From JBBDWJ01 sp040902925 (GTDB lineage: Bacteria > Acidobacteriota > Terriglobia > Bryobacterales > UBA6623): DNA of 25,992 nucleotides. The position numbers were made by a program, and so were the translations under genes. The notes beneath the pieces are model-generated. The model was not told the DNA's origin and made no database searches. It was given only the letters and a program-made list of their open reading frames with translations. The stretch spans positions 1 to 25,992 of the forward strand of contig JBBDWJ010000184.1 of NCBI GenBank assembly GCA_040902925.1. Direction: 5' to 3'. Below, one piece after another: positions 1 to 8,529 of this stretch (its first letter is position 1; the number at the start of each line of letters is the position of its first letter).

Positions 1-65
1 AACCTGTTCACCAGGCGCCCGGCATAATCTGTTACCCACCCGCCCGGCAAGCACCCATCTAATAG

Positions 66-85
66 CCCACGGCTTCAGCCGTGGG
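66..85. repeat. Perfect hairpin with TTCA loop (REP or IS200/IS605-end-like)
   Basis: An 8-bp perfect stem, CCCACGGC paired with GCCGTGGG, closes the tetraloop TTCA and is preceded by TAG. Short stems of this AGCCC...GGG type are typical of REP elements and of the subterminal hairpins of IS200/IS605-family elements. No transposase lies next to it in the window. A related hairpin with the same loop lies at 5999-6016, beyond the far end of the sulfatase-receptor pair. Confidence 0.6.
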
Positions 86-234
86 AAAAGGCGCCACAAC
101 CATGGAGCCCTGGAAGGGGCGACGGAACGGACCCGCGGCGCCGCGTATCTCACAAACATCCCCACGAAGCCCGCACAACAAACAGACTCCCACCCACGGC
201 AAACACGCCGCCAATGCCCCCAACACGAATTTCG

Positions 235-240
235 TATAGT
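235..240 (+). promoter_or_regulatory. Possible -10 element, TATAGT, just before the sulfatase start
   Basis: TATAGT matches the sigma-70 -10 consensus at five of six positions and ends 7 nt before the ATG at 248. No convincing -35 box and no Shine-Dalgarno sequence are visible, so if it is used the transcript would begin almost at the start codon (leaderless). This is inferred from sequence only. Confidence 0.25.
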
Positions 241-247
241 GGACACA

Positions 248-1654
248 ATGCAGCAGCCGGAAACAAACACAAGCCGCCGCCAATTCCTCAAGACCGCCGC
301 CAGCGCCGCCGCCGCGGCCCACATCGCGCGCGGCTCGCAGGCCAATCGATCCGCCAGGCCGCCGAATTTCGTCATCATCTTTCTCGACGACGCCGCATGG
401 GCTGATTTTCGTCCCTTCAGCACGCCGCCTTACCCCACCCCGAACGTCCTCCAACTGGCGAGCGAAGGCTGCGCTTTTCATAACTTCTACGTACCGCAAG
501 CAGTATGCTCCGCTTCGCGGGCGGCCTTGCTCAGCGGCTGCTATCCAGGCCGCACCAAGGTTTTTGGCGCGCACGGGCCCAACGACCGCGGCCTCGAACC
601 CAGCTACGCCACGATGGGCGAAGTCTTCCAGGCGCGCGGGTACAAAACGGCGTCGTTTGGAAAGTGGCACATCGGTGATCAGCCGGAAACGCGGCCCGCC
701 GCCCGCGGTTTCGATGAGTCGTGCGGCCTGATGTACTCGAACGACATGTGGGAGTTCCATGCCGAAAACCCCAAATATTGGGGACAGCATCCGCTGCGTT
801 ACTGGGAAAACGGTAAGGTCGCCATTGAGCGCGTCGGCCACGAGCATCAGGCCATGCTCACGACCTGGTACACCGAGCATGCCGTCGATTTCATCCGCCG
901 CAACCGTGGCGAGCCGTTCTTTCTGTATGTGCCGCACTCGATGCCGCACGTGCCGCTCTACGTCAGCGACAAACATCGCGGCAAGTCCGGCGCCGGACTC
1001 TATGGCGACGTCATGCTCGAGATTGACTGGTCGGTGGGCGAAATCATGAAAGCCCTCAGGGAAAACGGAGTCGAGGAAAACACGCTGGTCATGTTCACCT
1101 CCGACAACGGCCCCTGGACCTCCTACGGCAATCACTCCGGCAAGACTCCCTATCGCGAAGCCAAAGGAACCAGCTTCGACGGCGGCACGCGCAGCGCCTG
1201 CGTCATGCGCTTCCCGGGCCAGATCGAAGCGGGCTCAGTTTCCGGGCGAACGTTTTGTTCCATCGACCTGCTGCCAACCATGGCCGACCTGGCCGGCGCG
1301 GCGTTGCCCAAAAACCCCGTCGACGGCCATAACGTCTGGGACCTCATCACAGGCAAGCCCGGCGCCGCCAACCCCAACGTGTATTACCCGTTCTCCACAG
1401 CCTCGCGCTTCGAGGGCCTGATTACGGGAGACGGGCGCTGGAAGCTGCACCTGCCGCACCCCTATCGCTGGCTGGTCAAGTCCGGGAACGACGGCGCGGC
1501 GGGAAAGTACTCGCAGCGCGAGATCGAGCTGTCGCTGTTCGACATGGAGAACGATCCTTTTGAAATCACGAATGTGCTTCGGGAATACCCCGAAGTTGCC
1601 GCCCGCATGACAAGCCTTGCCGACGAGCACAAGCGCAAGTTTTATTCCGACTGA
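248..1654 (+). CDS. Tat-exported sulfatase (arylsulfatase/alkaline phosphatase superfamily)
   Basis: Type I sulfatase, 468 aa, predicted to hydrolyse sulfate esters, probably on sulfated glycans, in the periplasm or outside the cell. The N-terminus has a twin-arginine signal (SRRQFLK, R10-R11) followed by an Ala-rich segment, typical of exported sulfatases. The nucleophile motif is C87-S-A-S-R, where Cys87 would become formylglycine; Ala replaces the usual Pro. Metal-binding acids appear as FLDD (D47-D48) and SDNG (D286-N287), with the GKWH motif between them. A GTG nine bases upstream (239) could also start it. I prefer ATG 248, but neither has a Shine-Dalgarno sequence. It lies upstream of an Oar-like TonB receptor on the same strand, a common pairing in glycan-using bacteria. 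The substrate cannot be read from the sequence, and the sulfatase-maturing enzyme is not in the window. Confidence 0.93.
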   Translation: MQQPETNTSRRQFLKTAASAAAAAHIARGSQANRSARPPNFVIIFLDDAAWADFRPFSTPPYPTPNVLQLASEGCAFHNFYVPQAVCSASRAALLSGCYPGRTKVFGAHGPNDRGLEPSYATMGEVFQARGYKTASFGKWHIGDQPETRPAARGFDESCGLMYSNDMWEFHAENPKYWGQHPLRYWENGKVAIERVGHEHQAMLTTWYTEHAVDFIRRNRGEPFFLYVPHSMPHVPLYVSDKHRGKSGAGLYGDVMLEIDWSVGEIMKALRENGVEENTLVMFTSDNGPWTSYGNHSGKTPYREAKGTSFDGGTRSACVMRFPGQIEAGSVSGRTFCSIDLLPTMADLAGAALPKNPVDGHNVWDLITGKPGAANPNVYYPFSTASRFEGLITGDGRWKLHLPHPYRWLVKSGNDGAAGKYSQREIELSLFDMENDPFEITNVLREYPEVAARMTSLADEHKRKFYSD

Positions 1655-2242
1655 CATCCATCTGGACGATGGTTGCCCGGCTAGAATCGAAAGGCAGCGC
1701 GGCCACAACTTACCAGCGCCGGCGGTTGGTACGCGAGCGGTTCCCACTCCCTAGCCCCGTTCGCTTTTTTCGCCGCAACGCCGGACGCAGCCACGGTATT
1801 TACGAGGAGCCGCACCCCTTGGATGAACCTAACCGTCGAGACCCGCACACGATAACATCATTGGGACCAATAACTTACAGGCTGACTGATTAGGTTTCTT
1901 GCGAAAATTCCCGGCTTTGACCTCCTCTTTTCCTCCGAAAATACCTTGACGCCGAATCTGTGGTTCTGATATTCCGTTGGAACACCTCATTACAGGGGGT
2001 GGTTGTTGTCCCGCTTTCGATCGCGCCACAGGGGCCTCATGAGAGGGGCGCGGTTTTGCTTGCAGCCCGGTTTCACCTCGATCTTCAAGGGGTACGTCGG
2101 GAACGCTCACTACGTTTTCCGTAGATCAGCGTGGTTCGTCCCGGCGCCAACAGGTTGACGGCAACCGCTTTGGGGCTCGGCTGTGCCATGCGTCAGGAAT
2201 ACGGGTGAAGTTCGTCTCGCTCGACAAGAATCGGGGTGTGAA
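1655..2242. other. Intergenic region between sulfatase and Oar-like receptor
   Basis: About 590 bp without a credible gene. It holds a weak 5-bp hairpin just after the sulfatase (1658-1672, CCATC/GATGG, no T-tract), a possible sigma-70 promoter at 1946-1973, and then a long leader to the receptor start at 2243. The small open frames here have no recognisable protein features. Confidence 0.6.
1946..1973 (+). promoter_or_regulatory. Possible sigma-70 promoter for the Oar-like receptor
   Basis: TTGACG (1946-1951, five of six consensus bases) and GATATT (1968-1973, four of six) are separated by 16 bp. If used, the leader to the ATG at 2243 would be about 260 nt, which is long, so a closer promoter or a leader-based control is possible. 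Confidence 0.3.
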
Positions 2243-5200
2243 ATGGAAAACGTCTCTCCAGGATTGGCTTGGTGGGAGAGGACCTCGCGCGCGCCGCGAG
2301 TTCTGCTTTCCCACGGCAACCATCCGGCGGCTCTGCGTCTGGTTCTGGCCGGTCTGCTTCTGACGGCAGTAGCGCTCGGACAGACCGGGCAAGGCACTTT
2401 GACAGGAACGGTCACCGACCCCACGGGAGCGATCATTCCCGGGGTCAGCATTGCGATCAACAACGAAAATACCGGCTTCAACTACGCCGCGCAAACCAAC
2501 GAGCAGGGCCTCTACCGAGTGCCCTACCTCAATGCTGGCGTCTATACCGTCACCTTTGAAGCTTCGGGATTCAAGAGGATTGTCCACCCGAAGATTCAGA
2601 TTCGCTCGACCGAAACACTGCAAGTCAACGTCGCCCTCGAGGTGGGCGACGTCGTGGAGTCAGTCGAAGTTTCGGCCAACGCCACGCTACTCGAGACCGA
2701 AACCTCATCCACCGGACACCTGATGACCGGCGAGCAACTGGTGATGCTGCCCACGCCGCAGATGAAGATCGAAAGCATGCTGTTCTACGTGGCGGGGGTC
2801 AACAACCAGCGCAGCGCGGCGCACTCGGCCGGCGGCCGCACGCGCGCCTTCCAGCTCACCAACGACGGCGTTGTGGGCACAACGCCCGGCACGGGCACGC
2901 TCGGCACCGGCCGCAACATGTCGACCTCGCAGCACACCATGGAAGAGGTCAAGGTCCTCACAACGGTGTTGCCGGCGGAATACGGCCACTCCGGCGGCGG
3001 CGTCATGAGCGTGAGCTACAAAAGCGGCGCCAACGCGCTGCACGGCGTTCTCGAAGAACGCTACGTGAGTAAACAGATGATTCACCGCAATTGGGAGGAT
3101 GCCAGCGTCCCAGCCGGTAAGTTCGGCTTCCACCTGATGTCGGCCGGAATCAACGGACCCATCAAGCGCAACAAGACGTTCTTCCTGTGGGGATTCCAAC
3201 GGCACCACGAAAAGGCTTCGGAGAACAATGACCGCACCGTACCGAGCCCCGAGATGCTCAACGGAGATTTCAGCTTTCCGCAATCGGCGCGCGTTGATCC
3301 GATCTACGATCCCGATTCGCTGGTGCGGCTGGATGACGGCACCTACTCGCGGACGCAGTTTCAAAACAACATGATTCCGCAGAGCCGCTTCGACCCGGTG
3401 GCGCGGAACTTCCTGGCTCTCAACCCGTTCACGGCGCCGAACGACCGCAACATGCAGACGTTTCACAACACTCAAGGCCCGCAGAATAACCTCAGTGCCG
3501 ACACAATTTACCGCTCCTATCGCACCAGCTTCGACACCAAGATCGACCACCGTTCACCGACTACCACAAGATCTTCGGCCGCTGGTCCTATTTCCAGCAC
3601 CGCTCGTTCAGCGGCCGCTGGCAGGTCCAAGCAGCAAACCCGGTGGTGGATTACTTCTACGTGCCGATCCCGATCAACCAGAACCAATTCGTGATTTCGG
3701 ACTCCTACACGCTCAACCCGACCACGATCAACGAGGTGCGCATCGGCTTCAACCGCCGCAATTTCCGCCGTTTCCCCGATAGCCTGGGCGCGGACTGGGC
3801 GGGCACGCTGGGGATTCCGAATGTCGGCCCCGAGACCTTCCCGATCTTCCGCAACGCCACCGGCGGCGAGATGTTCCTGCGCTACCAGGAGGGGGGCAAC
3901 TCCGACGTCAACGAAAATTTCAGCATTCAGGAAAACCTGACATTCATTCGCGGCCGCCATACCTTCAAGACGGGCTGGGAACTGCTGCGCACGCGGCATA
4001 ACGTCAGCGTGCCGTCGGAGCCCTCGGGCCGCTACAACATGTCCGGAACGGAGTTCCCGTTCCGCCCCAACACCGGGCACCCCTTCGCAAGCCTGCTGTT
4101 GGGCACTGTCGGCAGCGCCGTGTACACCAAAGATCTGGCCACCTAGCTGCCGCGCTGGTGGAGCAACGCGCTCTACTTCCAGTCGGACTGGAAGCTCTCG
4201 CAAAAACTGACCCTGAACTTGGGATTGCGCTGGCAATATGAAACGCCCTACGGCACCAAGTACGGCCGTCAAAGCCAGTTCGACCCCACCGCCACCGACG
4301 AACTGACCGGCCGCACCGGCGCGCTGCTGCACCCCGAGGGGTCGCTCGCCAGCGGCGATTGGAATAATTTTCAGCCCCGTCTGGGCGTCGCCTGGAACTT
4401 CCGCGAAAAGTGGGTTTTCCGCGGTGGCTTCGCGATCAATACCATCGATTTGTTCACCAACGGCACACTCGAGAACTTTGATGAGTATCTGGCGACAGCC
4501 AACGTCGAGCAGCAGGCCGGCAATCCGGCCCACGCTTTCAAGCTCTCCCAAGGGCCGCCGGCGCAAGTGTTCACCGTCCGTCCGGACGGCTCAGCCCCCT
4601 ACCTGGGCACCAACTACGGCGCGCGCACTGCGTCCTGGTACGACAAAAACATGCGCATGCCCTACATCGCCAACTGGAACGGCGGCGTGCAGTGGGAATT
4701 CGCCAACAACTTCGTGATGGATTTGAACTACCAGGGCTCGGCCGGTACCGGCCTGCTGAACTATTGGAATATCAATGCCATCCCGCTCGATATATCCAGC
4801 GATCCGGCCGTGCTCGAGCAGGTGCGGCGCGCGCCTCAGAACTACAGGCCCTACACGCAGTTCGGCGAAATCCGCCACTACAGCAACTTCGGACACAGCA
4901 GCTACCACGGCGCCACCGTCAAGTTCGAGAGGCGCATGTCGGGCGGCTGGTCGCTGGCAAGCTTCTACACATTCAGCAAGGCCATCGACGAAGACAGCGA
5001 CGACGCCGGGGCCAACGGCGTAACTTACTACAACCGGGCGCTCGAAAAGGCCCGCTCCGATTACGACGTCAGCCACAAGTGGGTCACCTACTGGACCTGG
5101 GAAATGCCCTTCGGCAAAGGCAAGCGCTGGCTGAACTCGGGAGGCGTTCTGGGCCACATCATCGGCAACTGGGAGTTGAACGGCATCAACACCATGGAGT

Positions 5201-5700
5201 CGGGAGCCCCGTTCGGGTTTACAACCAACGGAAATCTGCCGGGCGGCGTCACCAACGTCTATCTCACGCCGGTCCCGGGGGCCGTGCAACGGCCCAACAT
5301 CGCGGCGGGCAAGACCTACGACGACATTCAGCTCGACTGGGACCGCAAAGGCCCCTGCCGCCACAGTACCGCTTGTGCCGAGCCCTGGGCCGACATCAAC
5401 GCCTTCGGGATTCCAGCGTCGTTCACGCCCGGCGGGGCCGGCCGCAATATCATCAGCGGACCCGGCCTGGTCTGGCAGCAATTCTCGTTCGTGCGCGTGA
5501 TTCCGGTGACCGAGCGCATTCGCGGAACGCTGCGTTTCGACATCAACCAGCCGTTGAAAATCCCGTTCTTCAATTTCCCGGGATCGACGGTGGACTTCCG
5601 CAACCCGCAAAACTTCGGAAAGATCACGGGCACGCAAGGCAGCTTCTCGGGCCAGGGAGGCCGCCTCTACATGCACGCGATTTTCAAAGTGGAGTTCTAG
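2243..5700 (+). pseudogene. Oar-like TonB-dependent receptor, broken by a frameshift and an in-frame stop
   Basis: Large outer-membrane receptor of the CarboxypepD_reg/Oar-like type, about 1150 codons over its full length, which is normal for the family. From the ATG at 2243 there is a signal peptide (hydrophobic LVLAGLLLTAVALG). A carboxypeptidase-regulatory-like beta-sandwich follows (GTLTGTVTDPTG to about residue 110), then the plug, then a long beta-barrel ending in KVEF with the terminal Phe expected for BAM recognition. The reading frame shifts near 3551-3556: restoring one base (CGTTCA to CGTTTCA) joins KIDHR to FTDYHKIFGRWS. Further on, in that same frame, a TAG at 4144-4146 interrupts DLAT/LPRWWSNAL. 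Coding similarity continues undisturbed on both sides of each lesion, so decay is recent, or these are assembly errors. Only a weak G-rich ribosome site (GGGGTG) precedes the start. Confidence 0.85.
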
Positions 5701-5712
5701 CGGATTCTTCTA

Positions 5713-5728
5713 CCCAGGTTCGCCTGGG
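5713..5728 (+). terminator. Stem-loop after the Oar-like receptor
   Basis: CCCAGG and CCTGGG form a perfect 6-bp stem around a TTCG tetraloop, 12 nt after the receptor stop codon. No T-tract follows, so it is either a weak intrinsic terminator or an mRNA 3'-end protecting hairpin. Confidence 0.35.
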
Positions 5729-5998
5729 CGGCTAGAGAAGCACGTCAGTTAACCGTGGTGGCCCGTGCCGAGGTTCAACGTCGGCCGGGCCACTGCTTTT
5801 TTGAACAACACGTCGTCGTTGCACGCCTGTGAAGCGCGAACACAGGATGCTTCAGAACGATCCTGGAGGCCCTTCGGTTCCGCGTCTTCTGAGTCGGCTC
5901 TACCGCGAAGCCAAAGACCCGTTCACGGGCTTGCCCAGCGTAGCCGGGTTTTAGGCCGGTCCGTTTACGCCCGGTTCGCGAGTCCCTCCCGCAGTTTC

Positions 5999-6016
5999 AG
6001 CCCGCTTCAGCGGGCT
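5999..6016. repeat. Second TTCA-loop hairpin, same style as 66-85
   Basis: AGCCCGC and GCGGGCT form a perfect 7-bp stem around TTCA. It shares the AGCCC start and the TTCA loop with the hairpin at 66-85, although the middle of the stem differs. No transposase is adjacent. Confidence 0.5.
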
Positions 6017-6104
6017 TTCGGGCGCTTGTGCTTTTCGGAATGCTTGGCTGGAGCCGCGGGCCCAGACCTTGACGGCCGCTGCATCGTGGCGGTAGCGTGA
6101 TGAG

Positions 6105-6377
6105 GTGCCCATTCACTTGACGCCCGAAGACGAAAAACTCATCGAAAAGCGGCTCCAAAGTGGAGTGTTCCGCAGCGTCGGCGAAGTGATCCATGACGCG
6201 CTTGCTTCGCAGGATGCCGAGGCAGAATGGCTCGTTAAGAATCGAAAGGCTGTTGACGAGAAGATCGCCCGCGGTATTGCACAGCTTGATCGTGGTGAAG
6301 GGGTCTCGGGCGATATGGCCCGTGCACGCCTCCAGCGGCGCAAGGCCGGCTGGCCGGACAACCCAGAGCGCCGATGA
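6105..6377 (+). CDS. ParD-like type II antitoxin
   Basis: 90-aa protein beginning with GTG. The N-terminal part (LTPEDEKLIEKRLQSGVFRSVGEVIHDAL) has the ribbon-helix-helix pattern of ParD/CopG antitoxins: a short beta-strand followed by two helices, with the FRSVGEVI segment typical of ParD. The second half is charged and helical, the expected toxin-wrapping arm. Its stop overlaps the toxin start by 4 nt (ATGA), which implies translational coupling. It would bind the toxin and repress its own promoter. The out-of-frame ATG at 6100 cannot encode it. Confidence 0.85.
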   Translation: MPIHLTPEDEKLIEKRLQSGVFRSVGEVIHDALASQDAEAEWLVKNRKAVDEKIARGIAQLDRGEGVSGDMARARLQRRKAGWPDNPERR

Positions 6378-6685
6378 CCGCCTACCTGGTTTCGCCGCAG
6401 GCGGAACAGGATGTCTTTGAGATTTGGCAATATCTGGCTAACCAGGCAAGCGTCGACTTTGCCAATCGGGTGGAATCGGAGCTATTCGACGCCTTTGCGT
6501 TGCTGGCACGCAATCCAGGCTTGGGACACAAACGCGAAGACCTGACAGCGTTCCCCGTGCTTTTCTTCCGCGCTTTTCCCTATCAGTACATGGTTATCTA
6601 CCGCGCCGAAACGCCGTTGCAGATTGTCGGGGTTCTACATGCCAGGCGCGACATGAAGAAGCTCTTGCAACACCGGCGGCCGTGA
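6374..6685 (+). CDS. ParE/RelE-family toxin
   Basis: 103-aa protein of the RelE/ParE fold. It shows the expected order of features: N-terminal strand (YLVSPQAEQDVFEIWQYLA), the helical hairpin with NPGLGHKRED, the central strand ending in YQYMVIYR, and the C-terminal VGVLHARRD. ParE members act on DNA gyrase while RelE members cleave ribosome-bound mRNA. The VLHARRD ending and the ParD partner favour ParE. It is translated from an ATG overlapping the antitoxin stop. Confidence 0.87.
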   Translation: MTAYLVSPQAEQDVFEIWQYLANQASVDFANRVESELFDAFALLARNPGLGHKREDLTAFPVLFFRAFPYQYMVIYRAETPLQIVGVLHARRDMKKLLQHRRP

Positions 6686-6759
6686 AGGGCCTTCGACAGA
6701 ACCGGCATGGCTGAGCGTTCTCGTTGCGCGCGTGACCGGCTACCGTGCCCCCACGACCG

Positions 6760-7758
6760 CTACCCCGCCAGAATCAAAATCGCCGCCCCCGCAATCATCA
6801 CAACACTGGCAAACGCGCGCGAGGCGGTGTGGCCTTCGGCAAACATCGAACGCCCTATCGCAACGTTGACCAGCGCGCTCAACTGAAACAGCGCCAGCGC
6901 ATAGCCCACGAACATGCGTTCGAAAATCAGCGCCGACAGCAGCGCGAGAGCGAGAAACAATCCCGCCAGCGACAGGATCGCCCCCCACTGCCCCAGCGCG
7001 CGCCGCAATTCCAGGCGAGCGCCCTCGCCTATCCACCCACGGCGGTCCGAAAGCAGAGCCGCTGAATCCGGTCCGCTTCCGCGTTTCTCCGCGAGCGCGC
7101 CGCGCGTTCGAGGCTGGCTAAGGGACGCCCTCGCTGCCGGCGCCGCCGCCCATATCCACAACCAGATCGCCGCGGCGACAACAGCGCTGCCCCACGACCA
7201 CGCCAGAAACAGATCCACTCCTGACGAGAGGTTGATTGCAGCCTTGCCAAAAACCGACTGTACCGCCGTCAGCCCGATCGACAGAACGCGCCAGCGCGCG
7301 CCGGGGTCGGCAGCCAGCGCCTTGAGCGCGCCCCATCCCGCGCGCTGCCCGCCCGGCGCCAGGAACAACGTTCCCGACAGCACCACCACCACGCCAAGCA
7401 ACCCGGCCGTCGAAGGCATCTCGCCCAGCCACACCGCGGCGAAGGCCAGCGCCAGCGCCGGCTTATACGCCGCCAAGGCGCCCACCACGGAAAACTCGCC
7501 CTCATGAAAAGACTTCGCCAGCAGGATATTGCCAGGCACGTCCAGCACGACCGTGAGTGCAACGTAGATCCAAAACGCATCAGGAAGCCCCGATAGCGGA
7601 TGCCAGAACGCCACCGGGACAAGCGCGATCGCCATCACGCCGATCCCAGCCGCAAACAAAGTCGTCGGGGCCAGGCCGCGAGCAGCCATGCGCTTTTGCA
7701 GAGCAGCAGAGCCGGAGCTGGTCAGCACGCGGCCGATAATAAGCCATATCAATAGCAT
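6760..7758 (-). CDS. EamA/DMT-superfamily membrane exporter
   Basis: 332-aa polytopic inner-membrane protein with about ten hydrophobic segments in two halves, as in drug/metabolite transporters of the EamA type. The first half contains the characteristic KSFHEGEFSVVGALAAYKPALALAFAAVWLGE stretch, where a short helix pair ends in a Gly-Glu turn. The second half repeats this with VNVAIGRSMFAEG. A charged, Arg-rich cytoplasmic linker (about residues 215-255) is longer than usual. The start is ATG at 7758. The substrate cannot be told from the sequence. It lies 115 bp downstream of a RelE-type toxin on the same strand and may be partly read through from that promoter. Confidence 0.85.
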   Translation of the reverse strand: MLLIWLIIGRVLTSSGSAALQKRMAARGLAPTTLFAAGIGVMAIALVPVAFWHPLSGLPDAFWIYVALTVVLDVPGNILLAKSFHEGEFSVVGALAAYKPALALAFAAVWLGEMPSTAGLLGVVVVLSGTLFLAPGGQRAGWGALKALAADPGARWRVLSIGLTAVQSVFGKAAINLSSGVDLFLAWSWGSAVVAAAIWLWIWAAAPAARASLSQPRTRGALAEKRGSGPDSAALLSDRRGWIGEGARLELRRALGQWGAILSLAGLFLALALLSALIFERMFVGYALALFQLSALVNVAIGRSMFAEGHTASRAFASVVMIAGAAILILAG

Positions 7759-7873
7759 TGGGTGTAGTCACCAAGTGCGGCAAGCGACGGCTACGGCGCC
7801 TTGCGATCGCCCACCATGCCAGGATCAGCCGTTGTATCCGTCCACCGAGGATGGACAAGTGGCCCCGGCGAGG

Positions 7874-8146
7874 CTACTCCGGCAGACGCCGATACACGCT
7901 CTTGCGATCGCCAACGCGGACAATCAGCACGTCCGCATCGTCGTCGCGGACGGAATACAAGACTCTATAGTCGCCTGCAACGATTCGATAAAGCGGCGGG
8001 TCCGAGCCCTTGAGTTTCTTGCAGCTTGGCGGCCTTGGATTCTCAGCCAGATCGTCGATCTTGCGGGCCAGGCGTTGGCGCTGTTTGGGAGCCAAGCGAG
8101 CCAAGCTCTTCTCGGCTTCGGGAACGAGTTCGATCCGATAGCGCAC
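7874..8146 (-). CDS. RelE-family mRNA interferase toxin
   Basis: 90-aa RelE-type toxin. The sequence shows MRYRIELVPEAEKSLARL at the N-terminus, a helical region rich in Lys/Arg (PKQRQRLARKIDDLAENP), then the catalytic-side strands KKLKGSDPPLYRIVAGDYRVLYSV and a final VRVGDRKSVYR. Basic residues in YRI..GDYRVLY and DRKSVYR match those proposed to position mRNA in RelE enzymes. It starts with GTG, 3 nt after the stop of its Phd/YefM antitoxin, so the two are surely co-translated. It probably cleaves translated mRNA when the antitoxin is degraded. Confidence 0.9.
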   Translation of the reverse strand: MRYRIELVPEAEKSLARLAPKQRQRLARKIDDLAENPRPPSCKKLKGSDPPLYRIVAGDYRVLYSVRDDDADVLIVRVGDRKSVYRRLPE

Positions 8147-8149
8147 CGC

Positions 8150-8407
8150 TTAAAGCCCAAGGCGGGCTTTCGCGTCACCCCAAGGGACCGGCTTTTCGCC
8201 CTTGGCCTTCATGTCCGCCAAAGCCTTCTCGGCAGCCTCGATGTCGATCTGGTCCTCGAGAAACTCAAGCAGCTCAAGGTCCTCGATCGGAATGATCGCG
8301 ACGGAGGGCGCGCCGCGCCGATCAATGCGAACTCGCTCGCCGCGATAGGCTACCCGGTTGAAGGTGTCGGGCGGAATACGGGCCTTGGAAGCAGTCAAAA
8401 CAGTCAT
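8150..8407 (-). CDS. Phd/YefM-family antitoxin
   Basis: 85-aa antitoxin with a Phd/YefM N-terminal domain: MTVLTASKARIPPDTFNRVAYRGERVRIDRRGAPSVAIIPIEDL matches the family pattern of an N-terminal strand-helix, the GERV..I.RRG.P.VAIIP core and the L.LLE helix. The acidic, disordered C-terminus (EDQIDIEAAEKAL...) is the toxin-binding arm. I chose the ATG at 8407, preceded by a GAGGGT ribosome site, over a TTG ten codons upstream that lies inside the operator palindrome. The gene sits before a RelE toxin with a 3-nt gap. Confidence 0.88.
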   Translation of the reverse strand: MTVLTASKARIPPDTFNRVAYRGERVRIDRRGAPSVAIIPIEDLELLEFLEDQIDIEAAEKALADMKAKGEKPVPWGDAKARLGL

Positions 8408-8425
8408 CGATACCCTCGTCGTGTA

Positions 8426-8441
8426 CGAATTGTACAATTCG
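8426..8441. promoter_or_regulatory. 16-bp perfect palindrome, likely operator of the Phd/RelE module
   Basis: CGAATTGT/ACAATTCG is a perfect inverted repeat with no spacer, unusually AT-rich for this region. It lies between the predicted -10 box (8454-8459) and the antitoxin ATG (8405-8407). Phd/YefM antitoxins repress their own operons by binding palindromes of this kind near the transcription start, so this is the natural candidate site. Confidence 0.7.
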
Positions 8442-8453
8442 CACTATCCGCTC

Positions 8454-8481
8454 ATTATGGCAGAGAAGACCGACGGGTCAA
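8454..8481 (-). promoter_or_regulatory. Sigma-70 promoter of the Phd/RelE module
   Basis: Read on the minus strand, TTGACC (8476-8481) and CATAAT (8454-8459) match five of six consensus bases each and are separated by 16 bp. The predicted start of transcription falls just before the 16-bp palindrome, an arrangement suited to autorepression. Confidence 0.65.
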
Positions 8482-8529
8482 GAAGAACCGAGCTAAGGCG
8501 TCCCGGAAGTCAGGGGCGCCGCCTCGCAG

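Larger units (their letters stand above)
5701..6104. other. Intergenic region after the Oar-like receptor
   Basis: About 400 bp with no gene I can support. It contains a terminator-like hairpin immediately after the receptor (5713-5728) and a second TTCA-loop hairpin (5999-6016). A 111-codon open frame at 5765 has an unstructured Ser/Arg-rich composition and no family likeness. A weak -35-like TTGACG (6069-6074) lies shortly before the antitoxin gene, but its possible -10 is poor. Confidence 0.55.

Noticed and set aside
66..85. Intrinsic terminator
   Set aside because: The hairpin is strong but has only an AAAA run after it on the plus strand and no T-tract on either relevant side; repeat-type hairpin is the better description.
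59..1135. Long minus-strand open frame opposite the sulfatase
   Set aside because: It is antisense to an unambiguous sulfatase with conserved active site; its translation is low-complexity Ala/Arg/Val-rich and has no family features.
4591..5676. Minus-strand 361-codon frame under the receptor barrel
   Set aside because: It mirrors GC-rich codon structure of the receptor; composition is typical of an antisense shadow.
5765..6100. 111-codon plus-strand open frame after the Oar-like receptor
   Set aside because: Its Ser/Arg-rich composition, lack of any recognisable domain or ribosome site, and an internal REP-like hairpin argue that it is non-coding.
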